A stretch of DNA of 64,000 nt from Paenibacillus sp. FSL W8-0426 (GTDB lineage: Bacteria > Bacillota > Bacilli > Paenibacillales > Paenibacillaceae). How positions within the stretch are numbered: position 1 is the stretch's first letter; every line of letters starts with the position of its first letter. Of the stretch, positions 52,056 through 61,324 are shown piece by piece. The DNA is taken from contig NZ_CP150203.1 in assembly GCF_037969725.1 (NCBI RefSeq), positions 3,054,001 to 3,118,000 of the forward strand, in the 5' to 3' direction. The notes under the pieces were generated by a model that was not told the origin of the DNA, made no database searches, and worked only from the letters and a program-made list of their open reading frames with translations. A program made the translations under genes and the position numbers.

Positions 52056-52120
52056 AAAAGCACCTTCGAGAATATTCCTTGCCCGAGAGACAACGGGGAA
52101 TTCTCTAGGGTGCTTTTCAT
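52056..52120 (-). terminator. Long terminator of the TetR-MMPL operon
   Basis: Minus-strand arms AAAAGCACC, GAGAATTCC and GGAATATTCTC, GGTGCTTTTT enclose an 18-nt loop; ends 5 nt before the MMPL stop region. Confidence 0.8.
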
Positions 52121-52125
52121 AAGTT

Positions 52126-54438
52126 TCAGCGTTTTTCTTGTGCATTCAGTTCTGCGATCAGTTTGTCTCCTTCGACGTCCAGGTTTGGAAGCATGCGATC
52201 CAGCCATTTCGGCAGCCACCAAGCTTTGTCGCCAAAGAGGGACATCACCGCAGGCACAAGTGCCATACGGACCGCGAAGGCGTCGATCAATATGCCAAGC
52301 GCAAGCGCGAATCCAATCTGTTTGATCATAATATCATGGGTGAAAATAAATCCGGCGAACACGGATACCATAATGATGGCTGCTGCGACAACGACGCGGC
52401 TTGCCATTTGATAACCATGTTTGACGCTGTCGTTTCCGCGATGTCCGTGCACATAGGACTCTCTCATCGAGGATACCAGGAAAACCTGATAGTCCATGGC
52501 CAATCCGTAGAGAATGCCTGTAACCATGATCGGAATAAAGCTAAGCAGAGGACCGCCCGTGTCAAACCCGAACCATTCTTTTGCCCAACCCCACTGGAAC
52601 ACGGCTGTAGTTAACCCGAACGTAGCAAGGATACTCAGCAAAAACCCGATGGTAGCCTTAATGGGTACCAGAATGGACCGGAAGACCAGGAGCAGGATGA
52701 CCAATGAAAGGATTACAATGATTCCGATATATACCGGGAAAACTTCTGCCAGTTTGGCAGACATGTCGATGTTGACCGCAGTAAGTCCTGTAACGCCAAG
52801 CTTCATATCCTGATCGCGTGCAATCGCAGAATCTGGTGAACGCAATTCCTCGACCAGCTGTTTGGTCGCCTGATCCGTTGGGCCTGTTTCAGGAATGAGG
52901 CTTAGAATGGCCATTTTGCCGTCTTTGCTCACACCGGCAGGCGTTACAACCGAAACGTGGTCCAATTGTTGCAATTGCTGGGCAAGCATGCCCAACGTTT
53001 GAAGCGAGACCGTCTGCGACGCATCGTTAGGCTCGGCCACAATGAGCAGAGGCCCATTGAAGCCTTCTCCGAATCCCTTCGTAATGGCGTCGTAACTTTG
53101 GCGCGCGGTTGTATCCAGATTGGCCGTAGCGCCTGATGGCATGCCAAGTTCCATTTTGGCAACCGGGAGCGCAGCCGTGCCGAGAATGGCAATGACGGCG
53201 ACGATGACGAGCCAGCGAAACTTCACGACGCCGGAAACCCAGCGATCCGCGAGTTTGTTTGCCTGTTTAGCCCCTTGTGTATGATTCTTTTCTCTTGCTT
53301 TGCGGGAGCAGATGCGTTCGCCCAACAGGCCGAGCAAGGCCGGAAGAAGCGTCAAGGCAATCAGCACGTTGAACAGTACGGTAACGGAGGCGACGAGCGC
53401 CATCATGCTCAGGAAGGAAATGCCGATCACCAGCAATCCGCACAGCGCGATGATCACGGTCAGACCCGCGAAGAATACGGCGCTGCCTGCGGTGCCGACG
53501 GCCCGGCTCGCCGCTTCGCGCGCGCTTAGGTTTTGGTCAAAAATCAGTCTCCGCTGCCGGTTGACGATAAACAGTGCGTAGTCAATGCCGACGGCGAGGC
53601 CGATCATAAGCGCCAATACCGGTGTAAAGGAGGTCATCGTCACGAAATTCGAGATGGCGAAGGCACCGCCTACACCAGCGGCTACACCGAACAATGCGAT
53701 GACGATTGGCAAACCTGCCGCAACGACGGAGCCCAGCGTCATAAACAGAACGATTGCGGCAATAACCAGGCCGTAAATCTCATTGCTTCCGATCGGGATG
53801 CCGACTTCTTTCAACGAATCGCTCGGCAGGATGGTTATATTCGTTCCTTGTTCGGCTTGCGATACCGCCTGAATGACGGAATCCGTGACGCCTTTGGGCA
53901 AGGAGTTCTGCTGTACCGTGAACTGGAATTGGAACAATGCCACGTTGCCGTCTGAGGAAATATTCACGCCAGGTACGGGCATGCCATTAACTATAAGAGG
54001 CCCATAAGGCGGTAACTCCGTTTGCTCCGAGCTTGTTTGTCGGGATGCGGCGGCCTGCGCAGCCTGCTGCTGCATGGCTGAAGCGTCGGCACCGGCAGCA
54101 GCGGCCAGCTCCGCAGGATTGATAACGTAATCCAATTGATATACATCATTCACCGCTTTGGTGATGGCGCTAAGGTTATCGGGCGTATCCAAACGCTCTC
54201 CTTCGGGAGCGCTGAAAATAACGCTGCCTTGGCCTCCCGATGCTTCGGGCAATTCCTTTTCCAAACGGTCCAGCACTTGCTGGGAAGGGGTTCCTTCGAG
54301 TTTGATGTCGGACGAGACATGCACGCCGTTCATGCCCAAGGCCGCTGCGACGATGCCCAGAATCAGAACCCAGCCCAAGATGAAGTACCACGGTTTGTCG
54401 TAAGCTTTCCTTCCAAGTCTATAAAGTAGTTTTGACAT
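52126..54438 (-). CDS. MMPL-family transporter in the TetR operon
   Basis: 770 residues, two RND-like halves with 12 predicted membrane segments. G-I-D-Y-A-L-F-I-V-N-R-Q-R and A-M-D-Y-Q-V-F-L-V-S-S-M-R are the proton-relay motifs. The first external loop has an Ala/Gln-rich stretch (A-M-Q-Q-Q-A-A-Q-A-A-A) absent from the ydfJ product, which is otherwise a clear paralogue. Second gene after a TetR repressor, 27 nt away, so an inducible drug or lipid exporter. Confidence 0.92.
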   Translation of the reverse strand: MSKLLYRLGRKAYDKPWYFILGWVLILGIVAAALGMNGVHVSSDIKLEGTPSQQVLDRLEKELPEASGGQGSVIFSAPEGERLDTPDNLSAITKAVNDVYQLDYVINPAELAAAAGADASAMQQQAAQAAASRQTSSEQTELPPYGPLIVNGMPVPGVNISSDGNVALFQFQFTVQQNSLPKGVTDSVIQAVSQAEQGTNITILPSDSLKEVGIPIGSNEIYGLVIAAIVLFMTLGSVVAAGLPIVIALFGVAAGVGGAFAISNFVTMTSFTPVLALMIGLAVGIDYALFIVNRQRRLIFDQNLSAREAASRAVGTAGSAVFFAGLTVIIALCGLLVIGISFLSMMALVASVTVLFNVLIALTLLPALLGLLGERICSRKAREKNHTQGAKQANKLADRWVSGVVKFRWLVIVAVIAILGTAALPVAKMELGMPSGATANLDTTARQSYDAITKGFGEGFNGPLLIVAEPNDASQTVSLQTLGMLAQQLQQLDHVSVVTPAGVSKDGKMAILSLIPETGPTDQATKQLVEELRSPDSAIARDQDMKLGVTGLTAVNIDMSAKLAEVFPVYIGIIVILSLVILLLVFRSILVPIKATIGFLLSILATFGLTTAVFQWGWAKEWFGFDTGGPLLSFIPIMVTGILYGLAMDYQVFLVSSMRESYVHGHRGNDSVKHGYQMASRVVVAAAIIMVSVFAGFIFTHDIMIKQIGFALALGILIDAFAVRMALVPAVMSLFGDKAWWLPKWLDRMLPNLDVEGDKLIAELNAQEKR

Positions 54439-54465
54439 CGTTTTTTCGTTCTCTCCTAACGTTCG

Positions 54466-55083
54466 TTAAATCTGGAATCCATTGCGCAAATAAGTAAACG
54501 CGGAATCGATATATTCATCGAATGAAACGGAACCCGGCGTATCCTCGGAAGGCAGCCCAGGAATGTTAACAGGGACGCTCCCATCCAGCAGGGGGATGAT
54601 CGCCGCGCAAACGGCGCCGGCAAGAAAATGGTTATAGCCCACCGGATAACGGTTTTCGAACAGTCCATTCAGCGCTTCCTGGGCAGCGGTCTGCAATCGG
54701 TGCAACAGGCTGAGCGTGTAAGGAGCCAGCGTCGGATACGTTTTCGACAGTTCCAGAATTTGATGGATTCTCCGAAGGACCTCTTCCGTCAATTGCATTT
54801 TGATGAACTGGTACATGACTTCAAGCGGCGTCGTATCTTCGGGCAGCCGTTCAATCATGTCCAAATATTCGTCAATCCCGTGAAAATGCTCGCCCGCCAT
54901 GACTACGGCTTCCTCCTTGCACGAAAAATGATTCGCGAACGTTCTGCGGGAATATCCTGCGCGCTGCACGATATCTTCGACCACGAAACCATCCAGCCCG
55001 CGTTCCAGGGCAAGTTGAAAAGCGGCTTCAGCCAAAGCGCTGGCGGTGGCTTCTTTTTTGATAGCGCGTAAACTGCGGTTCAC
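54466..55083 (-). CDS. TetR-family repressor
   Basis: 205 residues. N-terminal HTH at about 15-62 (F-V-V-E-D-I-V-Q-R-A-G-Y-S-R-R-T-F-A-N-H-F), then a helical ligand domain. It heads the operon with the MMPL exporter and its promoter carries two tandem TTGC-N7-GCAA sites, so it probably represses both genes until a substrate of the pump binds it. Confidence 0.9.
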   Translation of the reverse strand: MNRSLRAIKKEATASALAEAAFQLALERGLDGFVVEDIVQRAGYSRRTFANHFSCKEEAVVMAGEHFHGIDEYLDMIERLPEDTTPLEVMYQFIKMQLTEEVLRRIHQILELSKTYPTLAPYTLSLLHRLQTAAQEALNGLFENRYPVGYNHFLAGAVCAAIIPLLDGSVPVNIPGLPSEDTPGSVSFDEYIDSAFTYLRNGFQI

Positions 55084-55128
55084 GATGGTTCACCTCCGAT
55101 TCCATAAAAATGTGGGAAAGATGCCTCA

Positions 55129-55175
55129 ATCATATCAATTAATTGCCCAATGTGCAATTTTGCCTAAAGTGCAAT
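55129..55175 (-). promoter_or_regulatory. Promoter and tandem operators of the TetR-MMPL operon
   Basis: Minus-strand promoter: TTGCAC (55152-55157), 17-bp spacer, TATGAT (55129-55134). On the plus strand two 16-nt direct repeats TTGCCCAATGTGCAAT (55143-55158) and TTGCCTAAAGTGCAAT (55160-55175), each a TTGC-N7-GCAA dyad, period 17; the first covers the -35. Confidence 0.75.
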
Positions 55176-55199
55176 ATTTAAAATCGAGAAAGTTGCATG

Positions 55200-55234
55200 A
55201 AAAAAAGACCATAAGGCTGAGGGCCCAAGGTCTC
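55200..55234 (-). terminator. Terminator of the LysE gene
   Basis: Minus strand: AGACC ... GGTCT with inner GGGCC/GCC pairing, then T7. Moderately stable. Confidence 0.55.
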
Positions 55235-55283
55235 ACATGCAAGTCACATACGTCTATTGCTAGCGTACGTTACATACAACCAA

Positions 55284-55919
55284 TCAGACACTGAACATGT
55301 GCCAGAGTGCCAATATGAACTGATAGGAGAAATAGAATGAAAATCCCAATAAAAGTATGCCTGCAATGACGGAGACAAAACGAATCATGGCCCGGCTCAT
55401 CACTTTGCGCGAAACGGAAACGATGGACATCAAGCCCAAGTCATGAATCACAATGCCGCATAACACGCCGATGGCCGCAATGGCAAAGCTTTCTTTGCCT
55501 GAATTGTAAGAAGCCGATAACACGGCTCCGAAAACGGAGATCCAGAAGATCAGATTGCCGGGGGATACAGCAACCAGCAGTCCGCTGAAGAATGTGCTCC
55601 AGAACGATTTTTTCGTTTTTTCATCTGCCGGGGTGATGTCCTGGTCTGCGTTCCGGATCGAATCATAGCCCAGGTAGGCCAGAACGGCTGCGCCCGCAAG
55701 CCAAAGCGGAATTTGCACATAAGGCAATGCAAGCAAGGAAGCAAACCCGAAATACATCGCCAGGATCAGCGAAACATCGACCGTCATGCCGCCCAGACCC
55801 ACGGCCCACCCGTGAACGAACCCGTTTTTTAATCCTTGCTTCGTCATCTCGACCGTAATAGCGCCGACAGGCATGGCTATGGCGAGACCGATTAAAACAT
55901 ATTTGATGTAAATTTCCAT
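55284..55919 (-). CDS. LysE-family translocator
   Basis: 211 residues, six predicted membrane segments. G-L-A-I-A-M-P-V-G-A-I-T-V near the N-terminus and V-S-P-G-N-L-I-F-W in the middle are LysE/RhtB signatures, here with Ala-Met in place of the more usual P-G-P. Exports amino acids or similar cations. AAAGGAG site upstream. Divergent from an APC permease, 109 bp apart; import and export may be balanced. Confidence 0.9.
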   Translation of the reverse strand: MEIYIKYVLIGLAIAMPVGAITVEMTKQGLKNGFVHGWAVGLGGMTVDVSLILAMYFGFASLLALPYVQIPLWLAGAAVLAYLGYDSIRNADQDITPADEKTKKSFWSTFFSGLLVAVSPGNLIFWISVFGAVLSASYNSGKESFAIAAIGVLCGIVIHDLGLMSIVSVSRKVMSRAMIRFVSVIAGILLLGFSFYFSYQFILALWHMFSV

Positions 55920-56028
55920 AAAAAAGCTCCTTTCACTATCGGGAATCCACGCGGAGACATGAAAAAAGACTGGATGGGCAAGCTACTTGAAGCAACATCA
56001 CTCACTCATATGAAAAAGGAATGAATCC

Positions 56029-57447
56029 ATGGGTACTGCATCAAATGCATCAGATAAGGAGAAAAAACTGAAATGGTGGCAGCTAAGCCTGCTTGGCGTT
56101 GCTGGCACGATCGGTACGGGTTATTTTTTGGGATCGGGACTGGCCATCTCCATCGGCGGACCGGCGGTATTGTTTGCTTATGTTTTGGCGGCGCTGGGGA
56201 CCTATGTAGTGTTCGATGCCCTGGCTCGGATGACGGCCGGTCATCCCGAGCAAGGCTCCTTTCGTTCCTACGCGAAGAACGCGTATGGCAGCTGGGCAGG
56301 GTTTGCGAGCGGATGGATCTACTGGTTTTCGGAGCTGCTCATCATGGGAAGCCAACTGACCGCATTAGCTATTTTCTCGCGATTCTGGTTTCCTGCAGTT
56401 CCGCTCTGGCTGTTCGCTGCCGGTTTCGGACTGGCAGGCATGTGCATCGTCTTTTTCGGCAATAAAGGATTCGACCGGGTCGAGCACGTGTTGGCGATCA
56501 TCAAGATTGCTGCCATTGCGATGTTTTTGATACTGGCATGTTCACTTCTGGCCGGATGGATCGGGGGAGCGAAATTCAATGCCGATATGCCCCTCGATGC
56601 TGCAGAGGTCCTGCCCAAAGGATGGAACGGGCTGTGGTCGTCTTTTCTGTTTGCGTTCTATGCTTATGGCGGCATTGAAGTGTTAGGTATCTTGTCCTAT
56701 CGGCTAAAAGACCCCAAACAGGCGCCCAGAGCCGGGAAAGTCATGTTGATCACCCTTGCGGCAGTCTACGCCTTATCCATCGGACTTGCCGTAAGCATGG
56801 TTCCATTAAGCGCGTTTAATCCGAAGGAAAGCCCGTTTGTGTTGGCGCTGAGCAGCGATCATCTGAAATTCATCCCCCACGTGTTCAATGGAGTGTTGAT
56901 CATTGCCGGATTTTCCACCATGACTGCATCCCTGTACGCCGTTACGTCGATGATGATCACCCTAGCACAGGAGGGGGATGCGCCTAAGCTTTTTTCGCGA
57001 AAATGGAAGAAAAAATATCCGCTGTTTGCGTTAACCCTCATCGGCTGCGGCTTGATCGGAACCATTGCCGTTTCCATAATGCTGCCGGAAAAAGTGTATG
57101 AATACGTCACGACGGCAGCCGGATTAATGTTGCTGTACAACTGGTCCTTTATTTTGATGTCTTCGGGCAAATTGGTAAAGGCGACGGTTTTCGCGAAAAT
57201 CAAGCGCTGGGTCGGATTGCTGCTCATCGGAGCGGCCGTTACGGGAAGCTTGTTCCATCCGCTCAGCCGCCCCGGATTTTTCGTCAGCCTGCTGCTTGTT
57301 GCACTGATTGGTGCAAGCGACTTCATGGTCCAGCATGTCCGCAAAAAGAGGGCGCGTCTGTCAGAGCCCCATCCAGGGAATGCCGATGCGATGCATTTTT
57401 CCGAACGGATGCCGACATTTGCGAAGCGAAGAAACAAACTGAAATGA
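56029..57447 (+). CDS. APC-family amino-acid permease
   Basis: 472 residues, 12 predicted membrane segments. Segment 1 has the helix break G-V-A-G-T-I-G-T-G-Y-F-L-G-S-G typical of the AAT subgroup, and A-F-Y-A-Y-G-G-I-E follows in segment 6. A proton-coupled amino-acid importer; the exact amino acid is not evident. The C-terminal tail is unusually basic (K-K-R-A-R, A-K-R-R-N-K-L-K). Monocistronic. Confidence 0.92.
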   Translation: MGTASNASDKEKKLKWWQLSLLGVAGTIGTGYFLGSGLAISIGGPAVLFAYVLAALGTYVVFDALARMTAGHPEQGSFRSYAKNAYGSWAGFASGWIYWFSELLIMGSQLTALAIFSRFWFPAVPLWLFAAGFGLAGMCIVFFGNKGFDRVEHVLAIIKIAAIAMFLILACSLLAGWIGGAKFNADMPLDAAEVLPKGWNGLWSSFLFAFYAYGGIEVLGILSYRLKDPKQAPRAGKVMLITLAAVYALSIGLAVSMVPLSAFNPKESPFVLALSSDHLKFIPHVFNGVLIIAGFSTMTASLYAVTSMMITLAQEGDAPKLFSRKWKKKYPLFALTLIGCGLIGTIAVSIMLPEKVYEYVTTAAGLMLLYNWSFILMSSGKLVKATVFAKIKRWVGLLLIGAAVTGSLFHPLSRPGFFVSLLLVALIGASDFMVQHVRKKRARLSEPHPGNADAMHFSERMPTFAKRRNKLK

Positions 57448-57459
57448 TGAAGGCATGAC

Positions 57460-57488
57460 AAAAGCCCTCTTTCGAAAGGACTGCTTTT
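57460..57488. terminator. Terminator between the APC permease and the YqcI gene
   Basis: AAAAGC and GCTTTT enclose a CTTTCGAAAG hairpin; convergent genes. Confidence 0.65.
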
Positions 57489-57557
57489 AACATCTTATTC
57501 GAAGGAGGGTCCTTCTAGGACAAGGTTCTGTTAATTCGTTGACAAGCACGTTTCGAA

Positions 57558-58307
57558 TCACTCCTGCCGCTGTCCTTTTTGCAGGGCGCGATGAAACGGG
57601 CACTTGGATAAAGAAGTCTCGTCATCCCGCAGAAAATACTGCCTGTATTCAAGGTTTCCTTGCGATCCGTACGGTTTCAATTCCGGGTGGGCGGGAGCAG
57701 CATCGTATTTGACCAAGCGCTCGCGGATTCTCGGAGCAATGGCAGCAGCCTTTTGGGGATGGGCATTCCAGCGATCAAGCACCCAACGGGGCGTTAAGGC
57801 TAACATGAAATAAGGGAAGCTGCGGCTTTGGCGAAGGACGTGCGCCGGCGTGCCGCAATAGACAAAATAACGTTCTCCGTCATAACAGTACTCCCACATG
57901 GCATTTTCCGGATCTTCCGGAATGTCGGACGGCCAGGATGCATCATCGAGACCGCTGACCTCACTTAACAGATTCCAGAATAACGTTTCATAACTCAATA
58001 CGTCTTCAACATTATCCCCGGGTTCAAAAAAAACGACCAGGGAAGAATAATCGCCGAAAGAGCGTGAATATTGTCCATATTCTGCAATGATGGCTGCCAG
58101 TTGGCTGCCTGCAGACCCATTGCCCGAATTGGACACGAACCCATAACGGAGGTGGCCCAGTGCGAAGGCATGCGTTGCCGGAATGCAGGGAAACCGGTGT
58201 TCCCGATCGCCCATTTTGGAAGCGAATCGCTTACAGGCGTCTTTTTTCCAGTCATCCAGTGAAAGCTCTTCACGCTCGATCTCCGTATGTTCGAACAGCA
58301 GCGACAT
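57558..58307 (-). CDS. YqcI/YcgG family protein
   Basis: 249 residues with the family hallmark F-P-C-I-P-A near residue 40, H-L-R-Y-G-F, V-V-F-F-E-P and a C-terminal K-C-P-F-H. One characterised member, GntA of guanitoxin synthesis, is a haem-dependent N-hydroxylase, so a haem-binding oxygenase fold is possible here. Stand-alone gene with no biosynthetic neighbours, so the role remains open. AGGAGG site upstream. Confidence 0.82.
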   Translation of the reverse strand: MSLLFEHTEIEREELSLDDWKKDACKRFASKMGDREHRFPCIPATHAFALGHLRYGFVSNSGNGSAGSQLAAIIAEYGQYSRSFGDYSSLVVFFEPGDNVEDVLSYETLFWNLLSEVSGLDDASWPSDIPEDPENAMWEYCYDGERYFVYCGTPAHVLRQSRSFPYFMLALTPRWVLDRWNAHPQKAAAIAPRIRERLVKYDAAPAHPELKPYGSQGNLEYRQYFLRDDETSLSKCPFHRALQKGQRQE

Positions 58308-58417
58308 GAACAGTCCTCCTTTTCTCTATAGGATATCGCCCAGAAGGAAAATGGTGACTGTCCAGTTGACGTTTTGCGCAAGGCCTATAACGACAACAGG
58401 CGCGTGCTTTCTTGCCC

Positions 58418-58473
58418 GTGTAAACAAACAGCCCAGCGCACATCCGGAGATTGAATGGGCTGCTTTGTTTGCA
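58418..58473. other. Long hairpin in the YqcI-pdxR gap
   Basis: GTGTAAACAAACAGCCCA and TGGGCTGCTTTGTTTGCAC pair over about 18 bp with one bulge. No gene precedes it on the plus strand, so it is not an ordinary terminator. Confidence 0.5.
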
Positions 58474-58487
58474 CGAAGGTATTCGGC

Positions 58488-58512
58488 AAGCCGTCCTTAA
58501 TGGCGGCTTTTT
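58488..58512 (+). terminator. Orphan intrinsic terminator upstream of pdxR
   Basis: AAGCCG, loop, CGGCTT, T5 with no plus-strand gene upstream; may end a small RNA or block read-through into pdxR. Confidence 0.55.
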
Positions 58513-58599
58513 CCCGCTTATGGATCTTTACATCCAACCTGATCCCATTTAAGATGAATATGATTTTGGCCTCGTTGAAATAATGACAAAGACAAGAAC

Positions 58600-58610
58600 T
58601 AGGGGGGCCA
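58600..58610 (-). promoter_or_regulatory. PdxR-box-like sequence upstream of pdxR
   Basis: On the minus strand TGGCCCCCCTA, close to the TGGCCCTA box upstream of pdxS; shared neighbours A-T-TCTGGCCC. Possible autoregulatory site. Confidence 0.4.
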
Positions 58611-58647
58611 GAATTTTTGATTTAATGATCTTTGGGAGATGGAACAT

Positions 58648-60078
58648 ATGCTCGAAATTACCCCTAATCTTGATCCGGCCTCGGATGAGCCGATGTATTT
58701 GCAGCTATATGAATACCTGAAAGACGAAATACAGAAAAAAAGAATTCCGGCTAACGGCAAATTGCCTTCGCAACGGCGCTTGTCCTCGTATTTGAACATC
58801 AGCCGCAATACGGTAGACGCGGCATACCAGCAGCTCGTTGCCGAAGGGTACGTCATCAGCGAAGAACGCCGGGGGCTGTTCGTCGCCGAGATGCAGGATA
58901 CGTTTCTGCTGGCCGGCCTTCCGCATGATGCACTGCAGTCCGGAAGCGAAGGTGAAGCTGCCGGACTCGAGGGACCGGCGCAAAAGTACGCATTCGATTT
59001 TAAATATGGGGAAGTGGACCTGACTCATTTCCCCTTCAAGCTATGGCGTCAAATGATGATGAAAAGCATCATGGCCGAACAAAATAGCGTGATTTTGGCC
59101 GGGGAACCGCAAGGAGAACTTGGACTGCGCAAGCAAATTTCGGAGTACATCTATCAATCCCGCGGCGTAAATTGCCGGGAAGAACAAATCGTTATTGGTG
59201 CGGGCACGCAGTATCTGTTAAGCATGCTATGCAAGATCATCGGCAGGGAGCATGGTTTCGGGGTGGAAGATCCCGGGTACGATCAGGCCCTTCTGGTCAT
59301 CAAGGATTACGCAAAACAAGTGGAACCGATCCCTCTCGACAAACACGGCCTGAGCGTGGTCGAGCTGATGAACACGGACGTAAAGGCCGTATATGTTACG
59401 CCTTCGCATCAGTTCCCGACAGGTACCGTCATGCCGATCTCCAGGCGGTTGGAGCTGATCGAATGGGCAAAAAATAACGACGGGTACGTCATCGAAGACG
59501 ATTACGACAGCGAATTCAGGTATGAAGGCAGGCCTATTCCGTCACTGCATAGTTTGGATATGCATGGAAACACCGTGTATTTAGGCACGTTTTCCAAACT
59601 GTTGATGCCTTCCATACGAATCAGCTTCATGGTGCTGCCGGAAAAACTGCTAGGAACGTACAACGAGCGGTACGCGGGTTACAAACAAACCGTGTCCAAA
59701 CTGGATCAGCATACGCTGGAGATGTTCATGGAAAGCGGCGAATGGAGCAAACATCTCAACAAAGCCAGAAACATTTATAAAAAAAGACATCATGCGTTAT
59801 TGACGGCAATCAAGGATTACATGAAGGACAGCGTTCAAATCATCGGTTCGGCTTCAGGGCTGCACCTGGTGCTGGAGCCGCGCAACGGCATGACCGAGGA
59901 AGAACTTATCGCCGCCGCGCAGCATAATGGCGTTTTGGTCTATCCGATGTCTGCTTTTTATGAGAAAAAGCATCATTCGGGAAACGCGCAGGTCCTGCTT
60001 GGTTTCGGAGGATTGAATGAGGAACGGATCCGCGAAGGCGTTTCTCTGCTCTGCGAGGCTTGGTTTCGTGGACGATAA
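58648..60078 (+). CDS. pdxR: MocR/GntR-aminotransferase regulator (PdxR-type)
   Basis: 476 residues from ATG 58648; ATG 58639 is too close to the GGGAG site. GntR winged helix at about 15-80 (L-P-S-Q-R-R-L-S-S-Y-L-N-I-S-R-N-T-V-D-A-A-Y-Q-Q-L), linker, then a fold-type I aminotransferase-like domain (I-V-I-G-A-G-T-Q-Y-L, D-D-Y-D-S-E-F-R-Y, T-F-S-K-L-L with the PLP-binding Lys). PdxR proteins sense PLP and activate pdxS(T). Here pdxS follows in the same direction 169 nt downstream, rather than divergently as is usual. Confidence 0.88.
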   Translation: MLEITPNLDPASDEPMYLQLYEYLKDEIQKKRIPANGKLPSQRRLSSYLNISRNTVDAAYQQLVAEGYVISEERRGLFVAEMQDTFLLAGLPHDALQSGSEGEAAGLEGPAQKYAFDFKYGEVDLTHFPFKLWRQMMMKSIMAEQNSVILAGEPQGELGLRKQISEYIYQSRGVNCREEQIVIGAGTQYLLSMLCKIIGREHGFGVEDPGYDQALLVIKDYAKQVEPIPLDKHGLSVVELMNTDVKAVYVTPSHQFPTGTVMPISRRLELIEWAKNNDGYVIEDDYDSEFRYEGRPIPSLHSLDMHGNTVYLGTFSKLLMPSIRISFMVLPEKLLGTYNERYAGYKQTVSKLDQHTLEMFMESGEWSKHLNKARNIYKKRHHALLTAIKDYMKDSVQIIGSASGLHLVLEPRNGMTEEELIAAAQHNGVLVYPMSAFYEKKHHSGNAQVLLGFGGLNEERIREGVSLLCEAWFRGR

Positions 60079-60108
60079 TTTGTCCCGGTTTTGCACGGTA
60101 ACGCGTTG

Positions 60109-60140
60109 TGGTCCTATATAAAATTTAAAATCTGGCCCTA
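60109..60140 (+). promoter_or_regulatory. Two TGGYCCTA boxes upstream of pdxS
   Basis: TGGTCCTA (60109-60116) and TGGCCCTA (60133-60140), direct repeats 24 nt apart, just upstream of the probable pdxS -10 region. They resemble PdxR binding repeats (AAAGTGGWCTA type) known from actinobacteria. Confidence 0.55.
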
Positions 60141-60247
60141 CCCATTACTCCCGGAATGGTTTAATTTATAAGAGCCAGTTAACAGAGACGAAATAAAAGC
60201 ATGCAATGCTTGGATGGTTCGTTCGAATTCGGATAGGGGGACTACAG

Positions 60248-61129
60248 ATGAATACAGGTACCGATCGTGTGAAAAGAGGCATGGCAGAAATGCAAAAAGG
60301 CGGCGTCATCATGGACGTCATGAACGCCGAACAGGCAAAGATCGCAGAAGCGGCCGGGGCAACGGCAGTCATGGCGCTGGAGCGCGTGCCATCGGATATC
60401 CGTGCCGCAGGCGGCGTTGCTCGGATGGCAGATCCAACGATCGTGGAAGAAGTCATGAAAGTGGTAACGATCCCGGTTATGGCCAAAGCACGCATTGGCC
60501 ACTACGTGGAAGCCAAAGTGCTGGAATCCCTGGGTGTGGATTACCTGGACGAGAGTGAAGTGTTGACACCAGCCGATGAGGTGTACCATATCGACAAACG
60601 CGAATTCGTCGTTCCGTTTGTTTGCGGCGCGAAGGATCTGGGTGAAGCGCTGCGCCGGATCGGAGAGGGTGCTTCGATGATCCGTACCAAAGGCGAGCCG
60701 GGAACCGGAAATATCGTTGAAGCGGTCCGTCATATGCGTTTGATCAACAGCCAGATCAAGAAAGTGGCGGGCATGTCCAAAGACGAGCTGTATCATGAAG
60801 CCAAATTGCTCGGCGTTCCTTATGAGCAGCTGCTGGATGTACACGAAAACGGCAAACTGCCGGTCGTCAACTTTGCGGCAGGCGGTGTAGCCACCCCGGC
60901 GGATGCGGCGTTGATGATGCACCTGGGCGCAGACGGCGTATTCGTAGGATCAGGCATTTTCAAATCGGACAGCCCTGAGAAGTTTGCGCGTGCGATCGTG
61001 GAAGCAACGACGCACTACACGGATTACAAATTGATCGCCGAAGTATCCAAAAACCTGGGTACGCCGATGAAAGGCATCGACATTGCCACGCTTGCACCGT
61101 CGGAGCGCATGTCGGACCGCGGCTGGTAA
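60248..61129 (+). CDS. pdxS: Pyridoxal 5'-phosphate synthase, PdxS subunit
   Basis: 293 residues from ATG 60248 (GGGGGG site). Lyase subunit of the DXP-independent PLP synthase, making PLP from ribose 5-phosphate, glyceraldehyde 3-phosphate and ammonia. Lys80 (M-A-K-A-R-I-G-H) and Lys148 (R-T-K-G-E-P-G-T-G) match the catalytic lysines, and Asp23 is present. The glutaminase partner pdxT normally follows but is absent here: the next gene is an MBL-GNAT fusion. Transcription ends at a strong terminator. Confidence 0.97.
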   Translation: MNTGTDRVKRGMAEMQKGGVIMDVMNAEQAKIAEAAGATAVMALERVPSDIRAAGGVARMADPTIVEEVMKVVTIPVMAKARIGHYVEAKVLESLGVDYLDESEVLTPADEVYHIDKREFVVPFVCGAKDLGEALRRIGEGASMIRTKGEPGTGNIVEAVRHMRLINSQIKKVAGMSKDELYHEAKLLGVPYEQLLDVHENGKLPVVNFAAGGVATPADAALMMHLGADGVFVGSGIFKSDSPEKFARAIVEATTHYTDYKLIAEVSKNLGTPMKGIDIATLAPSERMSDRGW

Positions 61130-61140
61130 GATCATCAAGA

Positions 61141-61214
61141 CCACGGTGTGTGACCGTGGAGGACTATAGGTCAAGAAAGCACCACTCTTTATGGAGTGGT
61201 GCTTCTTCTTTTTA
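61141..61214 (+). terminator. Double hairpin and terminator after pdxS
   Basis: CCACGGT-GTGTG-ACCGTGG (61141-61159), then AAGCACCACTC, loop, GAGTGGTGCTT (61177-61204) with T-rich tail. Confidence 0.88.
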
Positions 61215-61324
61215 CGCAGGGCAACTGTACGAAAAGGGGAAATGCCGAAGGAACGACTTACACTTTTAATACCCTGCCAAACCTTATACAATAAGGCATA
61301 TCCGCAAGAAGAAAGGAAGATGAA

